A stretch of 64,000 nucleotides of DNA from JBBQXH01 sp963710975. GTDB lineage: Bacteria; Actinomycetota; Thermoleophilia; Gaiellales; Gaiellaceae. Below the pieces are notes generated by a model that searched no databases, was not told the DNA's origin, and worked only from the letters and a program-made list of their open reading frames with translations. Shown here in pieces: positions 8,952 through 16,930 of this stretch. Where the stretch lies: positions 186,001 to 250,000 of the forward strand of contig CAVQCG010000001.1 in assembly GCA_963710975.1 (NCBI GenBank). Reading direction: 5' to 3'. A program made the position numbers and the translations under genes. The stretch's first letter is position 1; each line of letters starts with the position of its first letter.

Positions 8952-10376
8952 ATGACCGAGACGTACCGGGCGATCATTCCGTACGAGTCGCTCGATCCGC
9001 TGACGATCGGCGCTTCGGGTGACGACGAGAAGGTCAACCGGGACCAGCTCGAGCTCGAGATTCCCGAGGCGAACCTGCTAGCCGCGATCTACCCGGACGA
9101 GCCGGCACCCGTGCCGGACGCGACCGAGGCGGCTCGCGCTGCGCTCGAGTCTCCGGTGGCCGGGCCGCGCTTCTCGGAGCTCCTCGCGTCTGCGACGAGC
9201 GTGGCGATCGTCATCGACAACCAGTTCCGCCCCACGCCGCAGTCGAAGCTCCTGCCGGCGGTCTTCGATGCGCTCGAGGCTGCCGGAGTCGCCGACGCCT
9301 GCGTTGTCTGCGCGAACGGGAAGGTCTTCCCGATGTCGGAGTCAGACATCGAGCAGAAGATCGGGAAGGACAACCTCGCGCGAATGGAGCGCCTGGGGAT
9401 CCCGTTCTTCCAGAACGAGCCAAGGAACGCGGAGGCCTACACCTACGTCGGTGTCTCGTCGCGCGGCACACCCGTCTGGCTTCACAACGAGGTTGCGAAG
9501 CGTGACGTCACCATCACGATCGGCCAGGCCCAGGCGAACCACTGGGGCGCCGGCGGAGGCGGCAAGCTGATCCTCCCCGGCGTCGTGTCAGACGAGACGA
9601 TCGAGTCGAACCACTGCAACCTGGTGCCGTCTCCGCAAACGCACTACGGCGCGTACGCGGGGCCGATGCGCTCCGACATCGACGAGGTCGCGACGATGTG
9701 CGGGCTCGACTGCACGATGAACGTCGTCCTCGACACCCACGGCCGCGTGATCGATTGCCTGTTCGGTGCCCACCCGGCGGCGCACGTGCGAGCGATCGAG
9801 CGCTTCAACGAGATCTACGCGTACGAGAACCCGGTTGCCGAGAAGGGTCCCGCGGACATCGCGATCTGCGGCGTCTTCGCGCCGACCGACCACCTCTTCT
9901 TCCACACCGGCTGGGGATGCATGTCGGCCGACCTCGTGGTCCGCGAGGGCGGCACGATCATCTATGCGAGCCCCTCCCCGGGTGTCTCGACGGCGATCGG
10001 CGACTTCCCCGGCCTGGCGCTGATGGATCTCATGAAGCCGTACATGCCTCCGACCCGCGAGCACTATCAGCAGGTTCTGAGAGACATTCACGCCCGCACG
10101 ATCCAGATGTGGGCCGGCTGTATCTGGGTGCCGATCTACGAGGTGATGACGCGCAAGCACCTGACGATGGTCACCCTCGAGGAGAACCTCGAAATGGCCG
10201 CGGACATCGGAATCGATGCGATGACCTCCCTCGACGCCGCCTTCGCACAGGCCATGGAGCGACACGGGCCCGACGCAAAGGTGATCGTGCTCCCGTTCGC
10301 GCGCTATCAGCTGCCGCGGAATGCGATACGGATGCACGCCGAGGAAGTCACCGTGCTCGAAGAGGTCAGGCTGTAG
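8952..10376 (+). CDS. LarA-family nickel-pincer enzyme homologue lacking one catalytic His
   Basis: A 474-residue LarA homologue (DUF2088 N-terminal domain). LarA enzymes carry the nickel-pincer nucleotide cofactor tethered to a Lys and racemise or epimerise 2-hydroxyacids. I chose ATG 8952 because it follows GAGGGAGGCACG. Aligned by eye to Lactiplantibacillus plantarum LarA, the tethering Lys is K205 (GGGGKLILPG), the second catalytic His is H197 (ANHWGAG) and the Ni-ligand His is H221 (ESNHCNL). The first catalytic His (H108, in GFHRP) is replaced by V125 in NGKVFPMSE. The substrate-binding segment near residue 94 (FRPTPQ, compare HTRPVP) is kept. The cofactor genes larB, larC and larE lie 2-5 kb away, so cofactor supply is plausible; the reaction is not predictable and may not be lactate racemisation. 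Confidence 0.85.
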   Translation: MTETYRAIIPYESLDPLTIGASGDDEKVNRDQLELEIPEANLLAAIYPDEPAPVPDATEAARAALESPVAGPRFSELLASATSVAIVIDNQFRPTPQSKLLPAVFDALEAAGVADACVVCANGKVFPMSESDIEQKIGKDNLARMERLGIPFFQNEPRNAEAYTYVGVSSRGTPVWLHNEVAKRDVTITIGQAQANHWGAGGGGKLILPGVVSDETIESNHCNLVPSPQTHYGAYAGPMRSDIDEVATMCGLDCTMNVVLDTHGRVIDCLFGAHPAAHVRAIERFNEIYAYENPVAEKGPADIAICGVFAPTDHLFFHTGWGCMSADLVVREGGTIIYASPSPGVSTAIGDFPGLALMDLMKPYMPPTREHYQQVLRDIHARTIQMWAGCIWVPIYEVMTRKHLTMVTLEENLEMAADIGIDAMTSLDAAFAQAMERHGPDAKVIVLPFARYQLPRNAIRMHAEEVTVLEEVRL

Positions 10377-10402
10377 GGACGTATCGGCCTATCCTGTGAG
10401 CC

Positions 10403-10675
10403 ATGGCCACCGGCCCGAACGGGGGTGAGGTGCGTGGCTCGACGACGATCGTCGAGTTGCTCCGGCGCTACCCGAACGGCGACGCTGCACGGCTCATGTC
10501 CCGCCTCGCGTGGCCGTGCGCCCACTGCGGCGGCGCGTTCCACGAACCGCTGACGATGGCGGCGAAGCGCCACAGGAACTCACCGAGAGCCGTCCTCGAG
10601 GTATTCCGTGCACTCGAGCGAGACGGCGGTCCGAGCGACGAGCAGGTCGCACGGGCCGCCGAGAAGGTCGTGTGA
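10403..10675 (+). CDS. DUF1858-like small protein
   Basis: A 90-residue protein with the layout of DUF1858: a helix TTIVELLRRYPN, a C-x2-C pair in WPCAHCGGAFHEP, then LTMAAKRHRNSPRAVLEVFRAL. DUF1858 is found alone or as the N-terminal domain of iron-centre repair and hybrid-cluster-related proteins, and the CxxC may hold a metal or be redox active. It starts 26 nt after the LarA-like gene on the same strand and may be its operon partner, which would make it a candidate accessory factor. It ends 9 nt before the convergent yidB-like gene. The family assignment is by eye. Confidence 0.6.
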   Translation: MATGPNGGEVRGSTTIVELLRRYPNGDAARLMSRLAWPCAHCGGAFHEPLTMAAKRHRNSPRAVLEVFRALERDGGPSDEQVARAAEKVV

Positions 10676-10684
10676 CGGCGACAG

Positions 10685-11071
10685 CTACTTGCCGAGGAGC
10701 TTCCCGAGAGCATCGTCGAGCCCGCCGACGTCCGGAAGCTTTCCATCTGGCGTGAGCTTGTCGACGAGCCCGGGAAGGGCGTCCGCGAGCCCCAACGCGG
10801 CGTCGTCCTCGGACACTCCCGCCTTCTGTGCGATCTGGGAGATCTCGCTCGAGCCCAGGGCCTGCTTGATCTCGTCGCCGGAGATCGACGCGTTGTCGCC
10901 CTTGCCGATCCAGGATTGAAGCTTGTCGTCGAGACCTGCGGCCTGCAGCTGGCTCATGATCCCGTCCAGCCCGCCGGCCGAGCCAAGGAGCCCTTCGACC
11001 TGACCGAAAACGCCGGAGAGATCGCCACCCTTCCCTCCGAGCATCCCCATCAGCTGATCCGCGAGACCCAT
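10685..11071 (-). CDS. YidB-family (DUF937) protein
   Basis: A 128-residue Gly-rich protein of the YidB/DUF937 family: MGLADQLMGMLGGKGG, a central helical part GLDDKLQSWIGKGDNASISGDEIKQALG, and the characteristic C-terminal LADALPGLVDKLTPDGKLPD. The start ATG 11071 was preferred over an upstream in-frame start because it follows GAAAGGAC and begins exactly where family members do. The biochemical role of YidB is not established. It is followed closely by the convergent DUF1858-like gene. Confidence 0.8.
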   Translation of the reverse strand: MGLADQLMGMLGGKGGDLSGVFGQVEGLLGSAGGLDGIMSQLQAAGLDDKLQSWIGKGDNASISGDEIKQALGSSEISQIAQKAGVSEDDAALGLADALPGLVDKLTPDGKLPDVGGLDDALGKLLGK

Positions 11072-11433
11072 GTCCCGTCCTTTCGTTCGTGGAAGTCGCC
11101 GGAGAGTGTACGGACTCACCGACGGTGGGCCCCCGAGCACCGTTCGTGCGGGGCAACCCGCCAGTTCGGGGTCAGACCCCTCGCGGCGTGCGATCGATCC
11201 GTGACGCTTCCGGGGGAATGTCGTTGCGATGGTTCGCGTTTCGTCTGCAAGCTCGGGTGTCGCGTCGATGCAGCGCCAACGTCGTGCCGCAGGGACTGTC
11301 CGGAGCAGACGTGACTCGAGCCGGGCTCCTGTGGATCGTTCGTGCGTGATCCGTGGCAGTCAGACGCTCGGCGCAACCCTCCTCGTGCGTGTCTCGAACG
11401 GCCGGGGCAACCCGCGGGTCTAGGATCCGCTCC
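11072..11433. other. 362-bp intergenic region
   Basis: Divergent region between the yidB-like gene (-) and the HAD gene (+). It must hold both promoters, but I cannot name convincing -35/-10 boxes. It contains the perfect palindrome listed at 11168-11180 and two copies of GGGGCAACCCGC-type sequence (near 11151 and 11404). No credible coding frame was seen. Confidence 0.6.
11168..11180. repeat. GGGGTC-A-GACCCC palindrome, copy 1
   Basis: Perfect 6-bp-arm inverted repeat around a central A, flanked by a further CGCC/GGCG pairing. The identical 13-mer occurs again at 49388-49400, also between genes. Function unknown; it may be a REP-like element or regulator site. Confidence 0.6.
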
Positions 11434-12162
11434 ATGCAGCTCGACGGCGTGCTCTTCGACCTCGACGGGACGCTCGCGGACACCGCATCCGCCGAGCGCG
11501 ACACGTGGCCTGCGCTCGCGGACGTCATCGAGAACCGGGTTCCTGCCGTCGACCAGGACGAGTTGAGCCTGCGGTACAGCGCGGTCTTCGAGCGCCACTG
11601 GGCTGATTTCCTGCACGGCCGGATCGACTTCGGCGAATATCGCTGGAACCGCCTTCGGGACGCGGTGGCGCCGTGGGCCGAGCTCGACGAAGGGCTGTTC
11701 GACGCATATCGCAGCGAGAAGCGCCGGAGCATCGAGCGCCTCCGTCCCTTCGACGACGCCTTCGACACGCTTGCCGAGCTGCGAACGGCCGGGCTCCGCG
11801 TCGGCCTCCTGACGAACGGCCCATCCTGGCTCCAGCGCCGCAAGCTCGAGGTCACCGACCTTGCTCGTGAGCTCGATGCGATCGCGATCTCGGAGGAGAT
11901 CGGCGTTGCGAAACCCGAGCCGCAGGCCTTCCGTCTCGCCGCCGAGATGCTCGGGTGCGAGCCGCATGCCCTCGCGATGGTGGGGGACTCGCCCGCCTAC
12001 GACATCGCGGGGGCCATCGGCGCCGGGCTCGCCGTCGCAGTGCTGATCGGCGCCGTCGAGCCCCGCCCGGAGGGCACGCTCACGGTCCGGACGCTCCGTG
12101 AGGTGCCGGGGGCTCTCGGCTTCAGCCCGGCGCCCGGAGCTGACCGACGAACGCCGCGGTGA
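11434..12162 (+). CDS. HAD-superfamily hydrolase
   Basis: A 242-residue haloacid-dehalogenase-type hydrolase with all four motifs: motif I DLDGTLADT (nucleophile and acid/base Asp), motif II LLTNG, motif III Lys in GVAKPEPQAF, motif IV MVGDSPAYDIAGA. The insert between motifs I and II is a helical C1 cap. Its class resembles phosphoglycolate phosphatase or (S)-2-haloacid dehalogenase-like phosphatases; the substrate cannot be read from sequence. The start ATG 11434 is placed just before LDGVLFDLDGT. Its 3' end overlaps the convergent larE by 41 nt. Confidence 0.85.
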   Translation: MQLDGVLFDLDGTLADTASAERDTWPALADVIENRVPAVDQDELSLRYSAVFERHWADFLHGRIDFGEYRWNRLRDAVAPWAELDEGLFDAYRSEKRRSIERLRPFDDAFDTLAELRTAGLRVGLLTNGPSWLQRRKLEVTDLARELDAIAISEEIGVAKPEPQAFRLAAEMLGCEPHALAMVGDSPAYDIAGAIGAGLAVAVLIGAVEPRPEGTLTVRTLREVPGALGFSPAPGADRRTPR

Positions 12163-12940
12163 GCGAGCCCGACCGGAACGGCACGTCGTCGATCTCGACC
12201 GCCGCATAGCCAGCGGCGCGAACCGCGGCCACGATCTCGGCCACCCCGTCGCCCGTCAGCGCTCGCGGAAGCTCGTCTTCGGCGAGCTGGACGAGGCCTC
12301 GCTCGCCGTAGTGCCTGACCCGAAGCACCCTGTACCCGAGCTTCTTCAGTGCTCGCTCGGCAGCGTCGACGCGAGCCAGGGCGTCCGGCGCGACGGGCGT
12401 TCCGTGAGGAAGGCGTGAGGCAAGGCACGGCGACGCGGGCTTCTCCGCGCTCGGAACACCGAGCGCTCGGGCCAGGGACCGCACCTCGGCCTTCGAGACA
12501 CCCGCTTCGAGCAGCGGGTGGACGACACCGTGCTCGGCCGCGGCCTTCAGGCCCGGACGCCAGTCTCCGAGGTCGTCGGCGTTCGCACCCGAGAGGACGG
12601 CTGCGTACCCCCGACGCGCGGCAAGCAGCTCCAGCCGGTCGTAGAGCTCGCTCTTGCAGTGGTAACAGCGGTCCGGGCCGTTCCGGCGATATCCCTCACG
12701 GTCGAGCTCGGCCGTCGTGATCTGCTCGTGCGCGATGCCGATCGCCTCGGCGACCCGGCGTGCGCCGGCGAGCTCTCCCGTCGCCAGGGCCGGAGATACG
12801 GCCGTCACAGCCAGCGATTCACCGCCAAGCGCCCGCGCGGCGAGGGCTGCGACGAGCGAGGAATCGACGCCTCCCGAGAATGCGACCACCGCACTCCCGA
12901 GATCCGCGATCCTCTGCTCGAGCTGCATCACGCGATCCAT
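12122..12940 (-). CDS. larE: LarE, ATP-dependent sacrificial sulfur transferase
   Basis: A 272-residue PP-loop protein matching LarE, which adenylates and then thiolates the pyridinium dicarboxylate mononucleotide during nickel-pincer cofactor synthesis. The PP-loop is AFSGGVDSS near residue 21; the nucleotide/substrate segment CYHCKSELYDRL and SGANADDLGDWRPG follow. The conserved Cys in PASPCLASRLPHG corresponds to the Cys that donates its sulfur in sacrificial LarE enzymes, so the same single-use chemistry is likely. I took ATG 12940; GTG 12958, three bases after larC's stop, is possible. Last gene of larB-larC-larE. Confidence 0.9.
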   Translation of the reverse strand: MDRVMQLEQRIADLGSAVVAFSGGVDSSLVAALAARALGGESLAVTAVSPALATGELAGARRVAEAIGIAHEQITTAELDREGYRRNGPDRCYHCKSELYDRLELLAARRGYAAVLSGANADDLGDWRPGLKAAAEHGVVHPLLEAGVSKAEVRSLARALGVPSAEKPASPCLASRLPHGTPVAPDALARVDAAERALKKLGYRVLRVRHYGERGLVQLAEDELPRALTGDGVAEIVAAVRAAGYAAVEIDDVPFRSGSLTAAFVGQLRAPG

Positions 12941-12961
12941 TACGGCGACTGTACCCACGGA

Positions 12962-14137
12962 TCAGGCGGGCTCTCCAGCCGAGAACCGCGTGAGCGCCTC
13001 GGCCCAGACCTCCTTGACTGCCCGGCCGGTCTGCGCGGCGAGAGCGGCGCAGTCGTCGTGCTCGGGCGCCACGTTGACGACCCGTCCGTCCAGCAGTCCG
13101 ACCTTGACGCGGACGTGGCCGCCGGTCACGGCGATACGACGGTCCTCTCGGTCGAGCTCGTAGCGCCCGAGTCGCGACACGCGAACGCCCAGCGCGCTCG
13201 TCTCCTCGAGAATTGCGCCGACGACCCGCTGCTCGTCCGACGGGCGAGCGAGCGCTGACAGCACGATGCCCGGTCGGCCTTTCTTCATCTGCGCCGACAC
13301 GGTCCAGACGTCGAGCGCCCCGGCCGCGAAGCAGCGCTCGACCGCGTCGGGCACGAGCTCGGGATTCAGGTCGTCGAGGTTCGTCTCGATCAGCGTGACG
13401 AGGCCGGACGCGGCAGGCTCGGTACGGCCGACGAGGACCCGGAGAACGTTTGGGCGCTCGGGGAAATCGGCGGTGCCGGCGCCGTAGCCGACCTCATCGA
13501 GCACGAGCGGCGGCGGCACGCCGTACTCGGAGGCGAAGGTGGCAGCGAGCGCCGCTCCGGTCGGCGTCACGAGCTCCTGGGAGAGGTCGACGCCGACGAT
13601 CGGCGCACCAATCAGGAGCCGAAGCGTCGCCGGCGCGGGGACCGGCAGAACACCATGCGCTGCCGAAACGAGTCCGCGCGGGTACGGCAGTGGTGAGCAG
13701 ACGACGCGCTCGATGCCGAGCGAATCGACGAGTACCGCAACGCCGCAGATGTCGACGAGTGTGTCGATTCCGCCCAGCTCGTGAAACCGAACGTCGTCGA
13801 TCGGCGCCCTGTGGATCTCGGACTCCGCTTCGGCGAGCCTGCGGAATGCCTCGAGCGCATGGATGCGCGCCGCTTCAGGTAGGTCTCCGGCCTCGATGAT
13901 CTCGCGCATCGCACGCCAGGTTCGGGGTGGCGGCGCCTCCGGCTCGGCAATGTGGACGTGCAGCGCACCGATGCCGTGGCGCTCGGTCTCGGTCACGACG
14001 ACTTCGACTGGGCCGATGCCGAGTTGTCCGGGAACCCGATCGAGCACCTCTCGGTCGGCGCCGGCGTGCAGGAGCGCTGCCAGCAGCATGTCGCCGGCGA
14101 TTCCACCGATGCAGTCGAGGTAGAGGATCCGGGTCAC
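12962..14137 (-). CDS. larC: LarC, nickel insertion cyclometallase
   Basis: A 391-residue LarC, the CTP-dependent enzyme that inserts nickel into the pincer nucleotide. The N-terminus ILYLDCIGGIAGDMLLAALLHAG and the block HELGGIDTLVDICGVA with VVCSPLPYPRGLVSAAHGVLP are typical. The C-terminal CTP-binding half (LIETNLDDLNPELVPDAVERCF, VWTVSAQMKKGRPGIVLS) is in the same frame. In L. plantarum the two halves are separate frames joined by frameshifting; here they are continuous. Start GTG 14137 overlaps larB's stop by 4 nt, showing coupling. Confidence 0.92.
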   Translation of the reverse strand: MTRILYLDCIGGIAGDMLLAALLHAGADREVLDRVPGQLGIGPVEVVVTETERHGIGALHVHIAEPEAPPPRTWRAMREIIEAGDLPEAARIHALEAFRRLAEAESEIHRAPIDDVRFHELGGIDTLVDICGVAVLVDSLGIERVVCSPLPYPRGLVSAAHGVLPVPAPATLRLLIGAPIVGVDLSQELVTPTGAALAATFASEYGVPPPLVLDEVGYGAGTADFPERPNVLRVLVGRTEPAASGLVTLIETNLDDLNPELVPDAVERCFAAGALDVWTVSAQMKKGRPGIVLSALARPSDEQRVVGAILEETSALGVRVSRLGRYELDREDRRIAVTGGHVRVKVGLLDGRVVNVAPEHDDCAALAAQTGRAVKEVWAEALTRFSAGEPA

Positions 14138-14901
14138 AGAGCCGTCGCCGCCGCGCGGGCGATCCGAGCGGCGATCGTACCGGCTCCGAACCCGTCGTCG
14201 ATCCCGACGACGGCGAGCCCGGCCGCGCACGAGCAGAGCATGGCGTTGAGCGCGGTCTCGCCTCCGCGTGCCGAGCCGTAGCCGACGCTCGTCGGGAGAC
14301 CGATGACCGGCGCCGCGGCCAGACCGCCGACGACGCTCGCGAGCGCACCGTCCATTCCAGCGGCAACGACGACGCAGTCGGCCCGCTCGAGGTCGGGAAG
14401 CACGGTGGCCAACCGGTGGAGGCCGGCCACGCCGCAGTCCTCGTGGACGAGAACCGAGGTTCCGAGGAGCTCGGCGCGGATCCGCGCCTCGTGCAGGACA
14501 GGTCCGTCGGACGTTCCCGCCGAGACCATGACCACGAGCCCTCGCGCCTCGGGAACGCCCCGCGCGATCCACACGGCCCGGGCACGAACGTCCTCCTGCG
14601 CGCCCGGGACGACCTCCTGTACCGCGCGTCGCACGGAGGCGTCGGCCCGCGTGACGAGCACGCTCCCGGCGCCGCCATCGAGCAGGGCCGTCACGATCGC
14701 TGCAACCTGATCGGGCTCCTTCCCCTCGGCGAGCACGGCCTCCGGTGCACCCTGGCGGAGCTCCCGATGGACGTCGACGCGTGCGAAGCCGAGATCCCGG
14801 AACGGGAGGACGGAGAGCCGGTCGATCGCCGTCGCGACGTCGACCTCTCCGCTTCGAACACCCTGGAGGAGCGCTTCGAGCTCGGCGCGCAGTCCGGTCA
14901 T
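14134..14901 (-). CDS. larB: LarB, pyridinium-3,5-biscarboxylic acid mononucleotide synthase
   Basis: A 255-residue LarB, which carboxylates and hydrolyses nicotinic acid adenine dinucleotide in the first step of nickel-pincer cofactor synthesis. The N-terminal helical part (LEALLQGVRSGEVDVATAI, LPFRDLGFARVDVHRELRQG) precedes a PurE-like C-terminal domain: VSAGTSDGPVLHEA, VHEDCGVAGLHRL, VVAAGMDGALASVVGGL and LPTSVGYG, with conserved Cys near the end (NAMLCSCAAGLAVVGIDD). First gene of the larB-larC-larE unit. The LarA-like protein at 8952 is the only likely user of the cofactor in the window. Confidence 0.92.
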   Translation of the reverse strand: MTGLRAELEALLQGVRSGEVDVATAIDRLSVLPFRDLGFARVDVHRELRQGAPEAVLAEGKEPDQVAAIVTALLDGGAGSVLVTRADASVRRAVQEVVPGAQEDVRARAVWIARGVPEARGLVVMVSAGTSDGPVLHEARIRAELLGTSVLVHEDCGVAGLHRLATVLPDLERADCVVVAAGMDGALASVVGGLAAAPVIGLPTSVGYGSARGGETALNAMLCSCAAGLAVVGIDDGFGAGTIAARIARAAATAL

Positions 14902-14929
14902 GTCAGGCCCGCCGCCCGGCGGGCACGGG

Positions 14930-15604
14930 TCAACGGCTCGCGCCGAGCAGGTTCAGGATGAGCAGGAAGATGTTCAGGACGTCGACGAAGATCGACGCAG
15001 CGAGGTAGACCGCGTCGTCCGGGTTCGTCGCGCGGCGTACTCGCTGGAAGTCGTACATCGTGTACCCGGCGAAGATCACGAGGCCCAGGATCGAGTAGAT
15101 CACGTAGCCGCCCGGGATGTTCACGAAGATCATCACGATCCCGAACGCGATCAGCGCCAGCAACGCCCAGAACAGGTAGCGCGCCATCGGCGCGAGATCG
15201 CGTCGCGTCGCGTACCCCCAGACGCCGAAGCCGGCGACGAAGAGCGCGGTCGCGCCTGCCGCCTGTGCGACGACCGTGGCGCCGAAAGCCTCCGCGTACG
15301 CCTCGACCGTCGGCGCGATCGCAAGCCCGAGCGCGGCGCCGACGACGAACAGCAGAGTCAGCGCGAGGGTGTGGTTCTTGCGGGCGAACTGCAGTCCGAT
15401 CAGCGCGGCGAAGCCGATGATCCAGAAGGCGATTGCCCAGCCGAACGAGAGGCCCTTGCCGGCCCAGGCGGCAAACGCGCAGACGCCGATGGTCGCCGCG
15501 ACGAGGAACATCGTGCGGCCGAGGATCTCCTTGGAGCGATCCTGCGTGATAGCAGCGCTTTGCGGCTGCTCGGGAAGGTTGGTCTCGTGCTCGAAGCTCG
15601 TCAT
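14930..15604 (-). CDS. Bax inhibitor-1 / YccA-YbhL family membrane protein
   Basis: A 224-residue integral membrane protein with about seven hydrophobic segments starting near residue 30 (TMFLVAATIGVCAFAAWAG) and ending with NIFLLILNLLGASR. The segment YVIYSILGLVIFAGYTMYDFQRV, with its conserved Asp, and the terminal AASIFVDVLNIFLLIL are diagnostic of the BI-1-like family (YccA, YbhL, YetJ). YetJ-type members are pH-sensitive Ca2+ leak channels; the role here is unknown. It ends 28 nt upstream of larB on the same strand, but a functional link to nickel-pincer synthesis is unsupported. Confidence 0.88.
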   Translation of the reverse strand: MTSFEHETNLPEQPQSAAITQDRSKEILGRTMFLVAATIGVCAFAAWAGKGLSFGWAIAFWIIGFAALIGLQFARKNHTLALTLLFVVGAALGLAIAPTVEAYAEAFGATVVAQAAGATALFVAGFGVWGYATRRDLAPMARYLFWALLALIAFGIVMIFVNIPGGYVIYSILGLVIFAGYTMYDFQRVRRATNPDDAVYLAASIFVDVLNIFLLILNLLGASR

Positions 15605-15686
15605 GGCGCATAGCTTGCCAGATCGGGAGGATCGAGACCATGCGCACTTGACCCGCAGGCATGGCGGTTGGGAGAATCGCCGAATC

Positions 15687-16772
15687 GTGACCGGGCGCCA
15701 TCAGCCGGGCTCCGAGCTCCTTCTCGACGGACTTCAGCAGGCGCTCGCCTCGGGCGAGCCCTCGATCGACGAGACCCTCGGCGAGATTCAGGACAGCACG
15801 GGGGCGGATCTCGTGTCGATCGCTGCGATCGAGCGCCGCCGTAGCTTCGAGATCCTGTCGTCGTGCGGCGAGCGGATGCTCGCTCAGCGCACTCGCTTTC
15901 CTCTCCGAACGTCCACGACGTTCTCGAGAGCGGCCGACGGCGAGACGTTCGTCGGTACCGACTTCGAGCGGGACTGCGAATTCACGCGTCCCATCGACCA
16001 GCTTCTTCGAGCGCGGTTCCGTTCTGGCGCGTGCCTGCCCCTCCCGACGACGACTGGGCCCTCCGGTGCCCTATCCGTCTTCTTCCATCGTCCCGGCAGC
16101 GGGGTTCGCCGTATCGCGCGGACACTCGGCCAGGTCACGGAGCAGCTCTCGCTGGCCCTGTCACGACGGTGGTCCCCGCCCATCGATGTCTTGATCTGCC
16201 ACGACGACGAACTGCTCGGCATGGGTTTGCTCCACGTCCTGAGCACCACAGACACGCTCCAGGGACGGCTTGCCCGGTCGCTCGACGAGGCAATGAGTGA
16301 AGTGACGCGCGGCACTCCACACGTCCTGGTCACCGACATCACGCTGGAGGGCGTTCGTGTCGACGGCTGGATCGATTCCCTGCGCACGATCGGGGTCGCT
16401 GCGCCTCTCGTCGTCGTGCCAAGTCGCGACTCGATCGAGAACTACGACGCCGCACTGACCGCTGGAGCGGCGGGATACGTCGAGAGACCCGTCGTGACCA
16501 CTGCGCTCAAGGAGGCAATTGCAACGGTCGCGGCCGGCGACACGGTCTTGCCGGACAGACCGCCCCTGGGTCGTGGCGAACGCATCACCATCCGCGAACG
16601 GGAGGTTCTCGACGGCCTCGATCGTGGTCTCCGACTGAAGGAGATCGCCGTGGCGATGGGTGTCTCACACGCCACCGTCAAGGCGCACACCCGGAACCTC
16701 TTTCGCAAGCTGAACGTCTCGTCGCGAGCTGAGGCGACCCACGAGGCGCGACACCGCGGCATCCTCGTCTGA
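15687..16772 (+). CDS. GAF-like / receiver-like LuxR-type transcriptional regulator
   Basis: A 361-residue regulator. An N-terminal GAF-like sensor (residues ~15-165: SIDETLGEIQDSTGADLVSIAAI ... GALSVFFHRPGSGVRRIA) is followed by a receiver-like domain (IDVLICHDDELLGMGLLHVL) with the likely phosphoryl-acceptor Asp in VLVTDITLEG, and a C-terminal LuxR helix-turn-helix (ITIREREVLDGL ... KEIAVAMGVSHATVKAHTRNLFRKL). Start GTG 15687 follows GGGAG; longer frames upstream run antisense through the BI-1 gene. No histidine kinase lies next to it, so the input could be a ligand of the GAF domain. It is 159 nt upstream of the exported hydrolase. Confidence 0.82.
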   Translation: MTGRHQPGSELLLDGLQQALASGEPSIDETLGEIQDSTGADLVSIAAIERRRSFEILSSCGERMLAQRTRFPLRTSTTFSRAADGETFVGTDFERDCEFTRPIDQLLRARFRSGACLPLPTTTGPSGALSVFFHRPGSGVRRIARTLGQVTEQLSLALSRRWSPPIDVLICHDDELLGMGLLHVLSTTDTLQGRLARSLDEAMSEVTRGTPHVLVTDITLEGVRVDGWIDSLRTIGVAAPLVVVPSRDSIENYDAALTAGAAGYVERPVVTTALKEAIATVAAGDTVLPDRPPLGRGERITIREREVLDGLDRGLRLKEIAVAMGVSHATVKAHTRNLFRKLNVSSRAEATHEARHRGILV

Positions 16773-16930
16773 CCTCTCGACACGCGCGTGCCACGGTCGT
16801 CCGTTTGGACGATTGTTCTCGTTCCGCGGAGGGTTCACGATCCGTCCCACGTTCGAGCCTGCGGGAGGGTGCGACGACCCCGTCGCATCGGCAGGCCGAT
16901 CTCTGGCGCTCGACCTGGGGGAGGTTCGGG

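Noticed and set aside
12962..14572. LarC extended upstream by 145 codons
   Set aside because: The extension overlaps larB in another frame and has no LarC similarity; GTG 14137 overlaps larB's stop by 4 nt and matches the family N-terminus.
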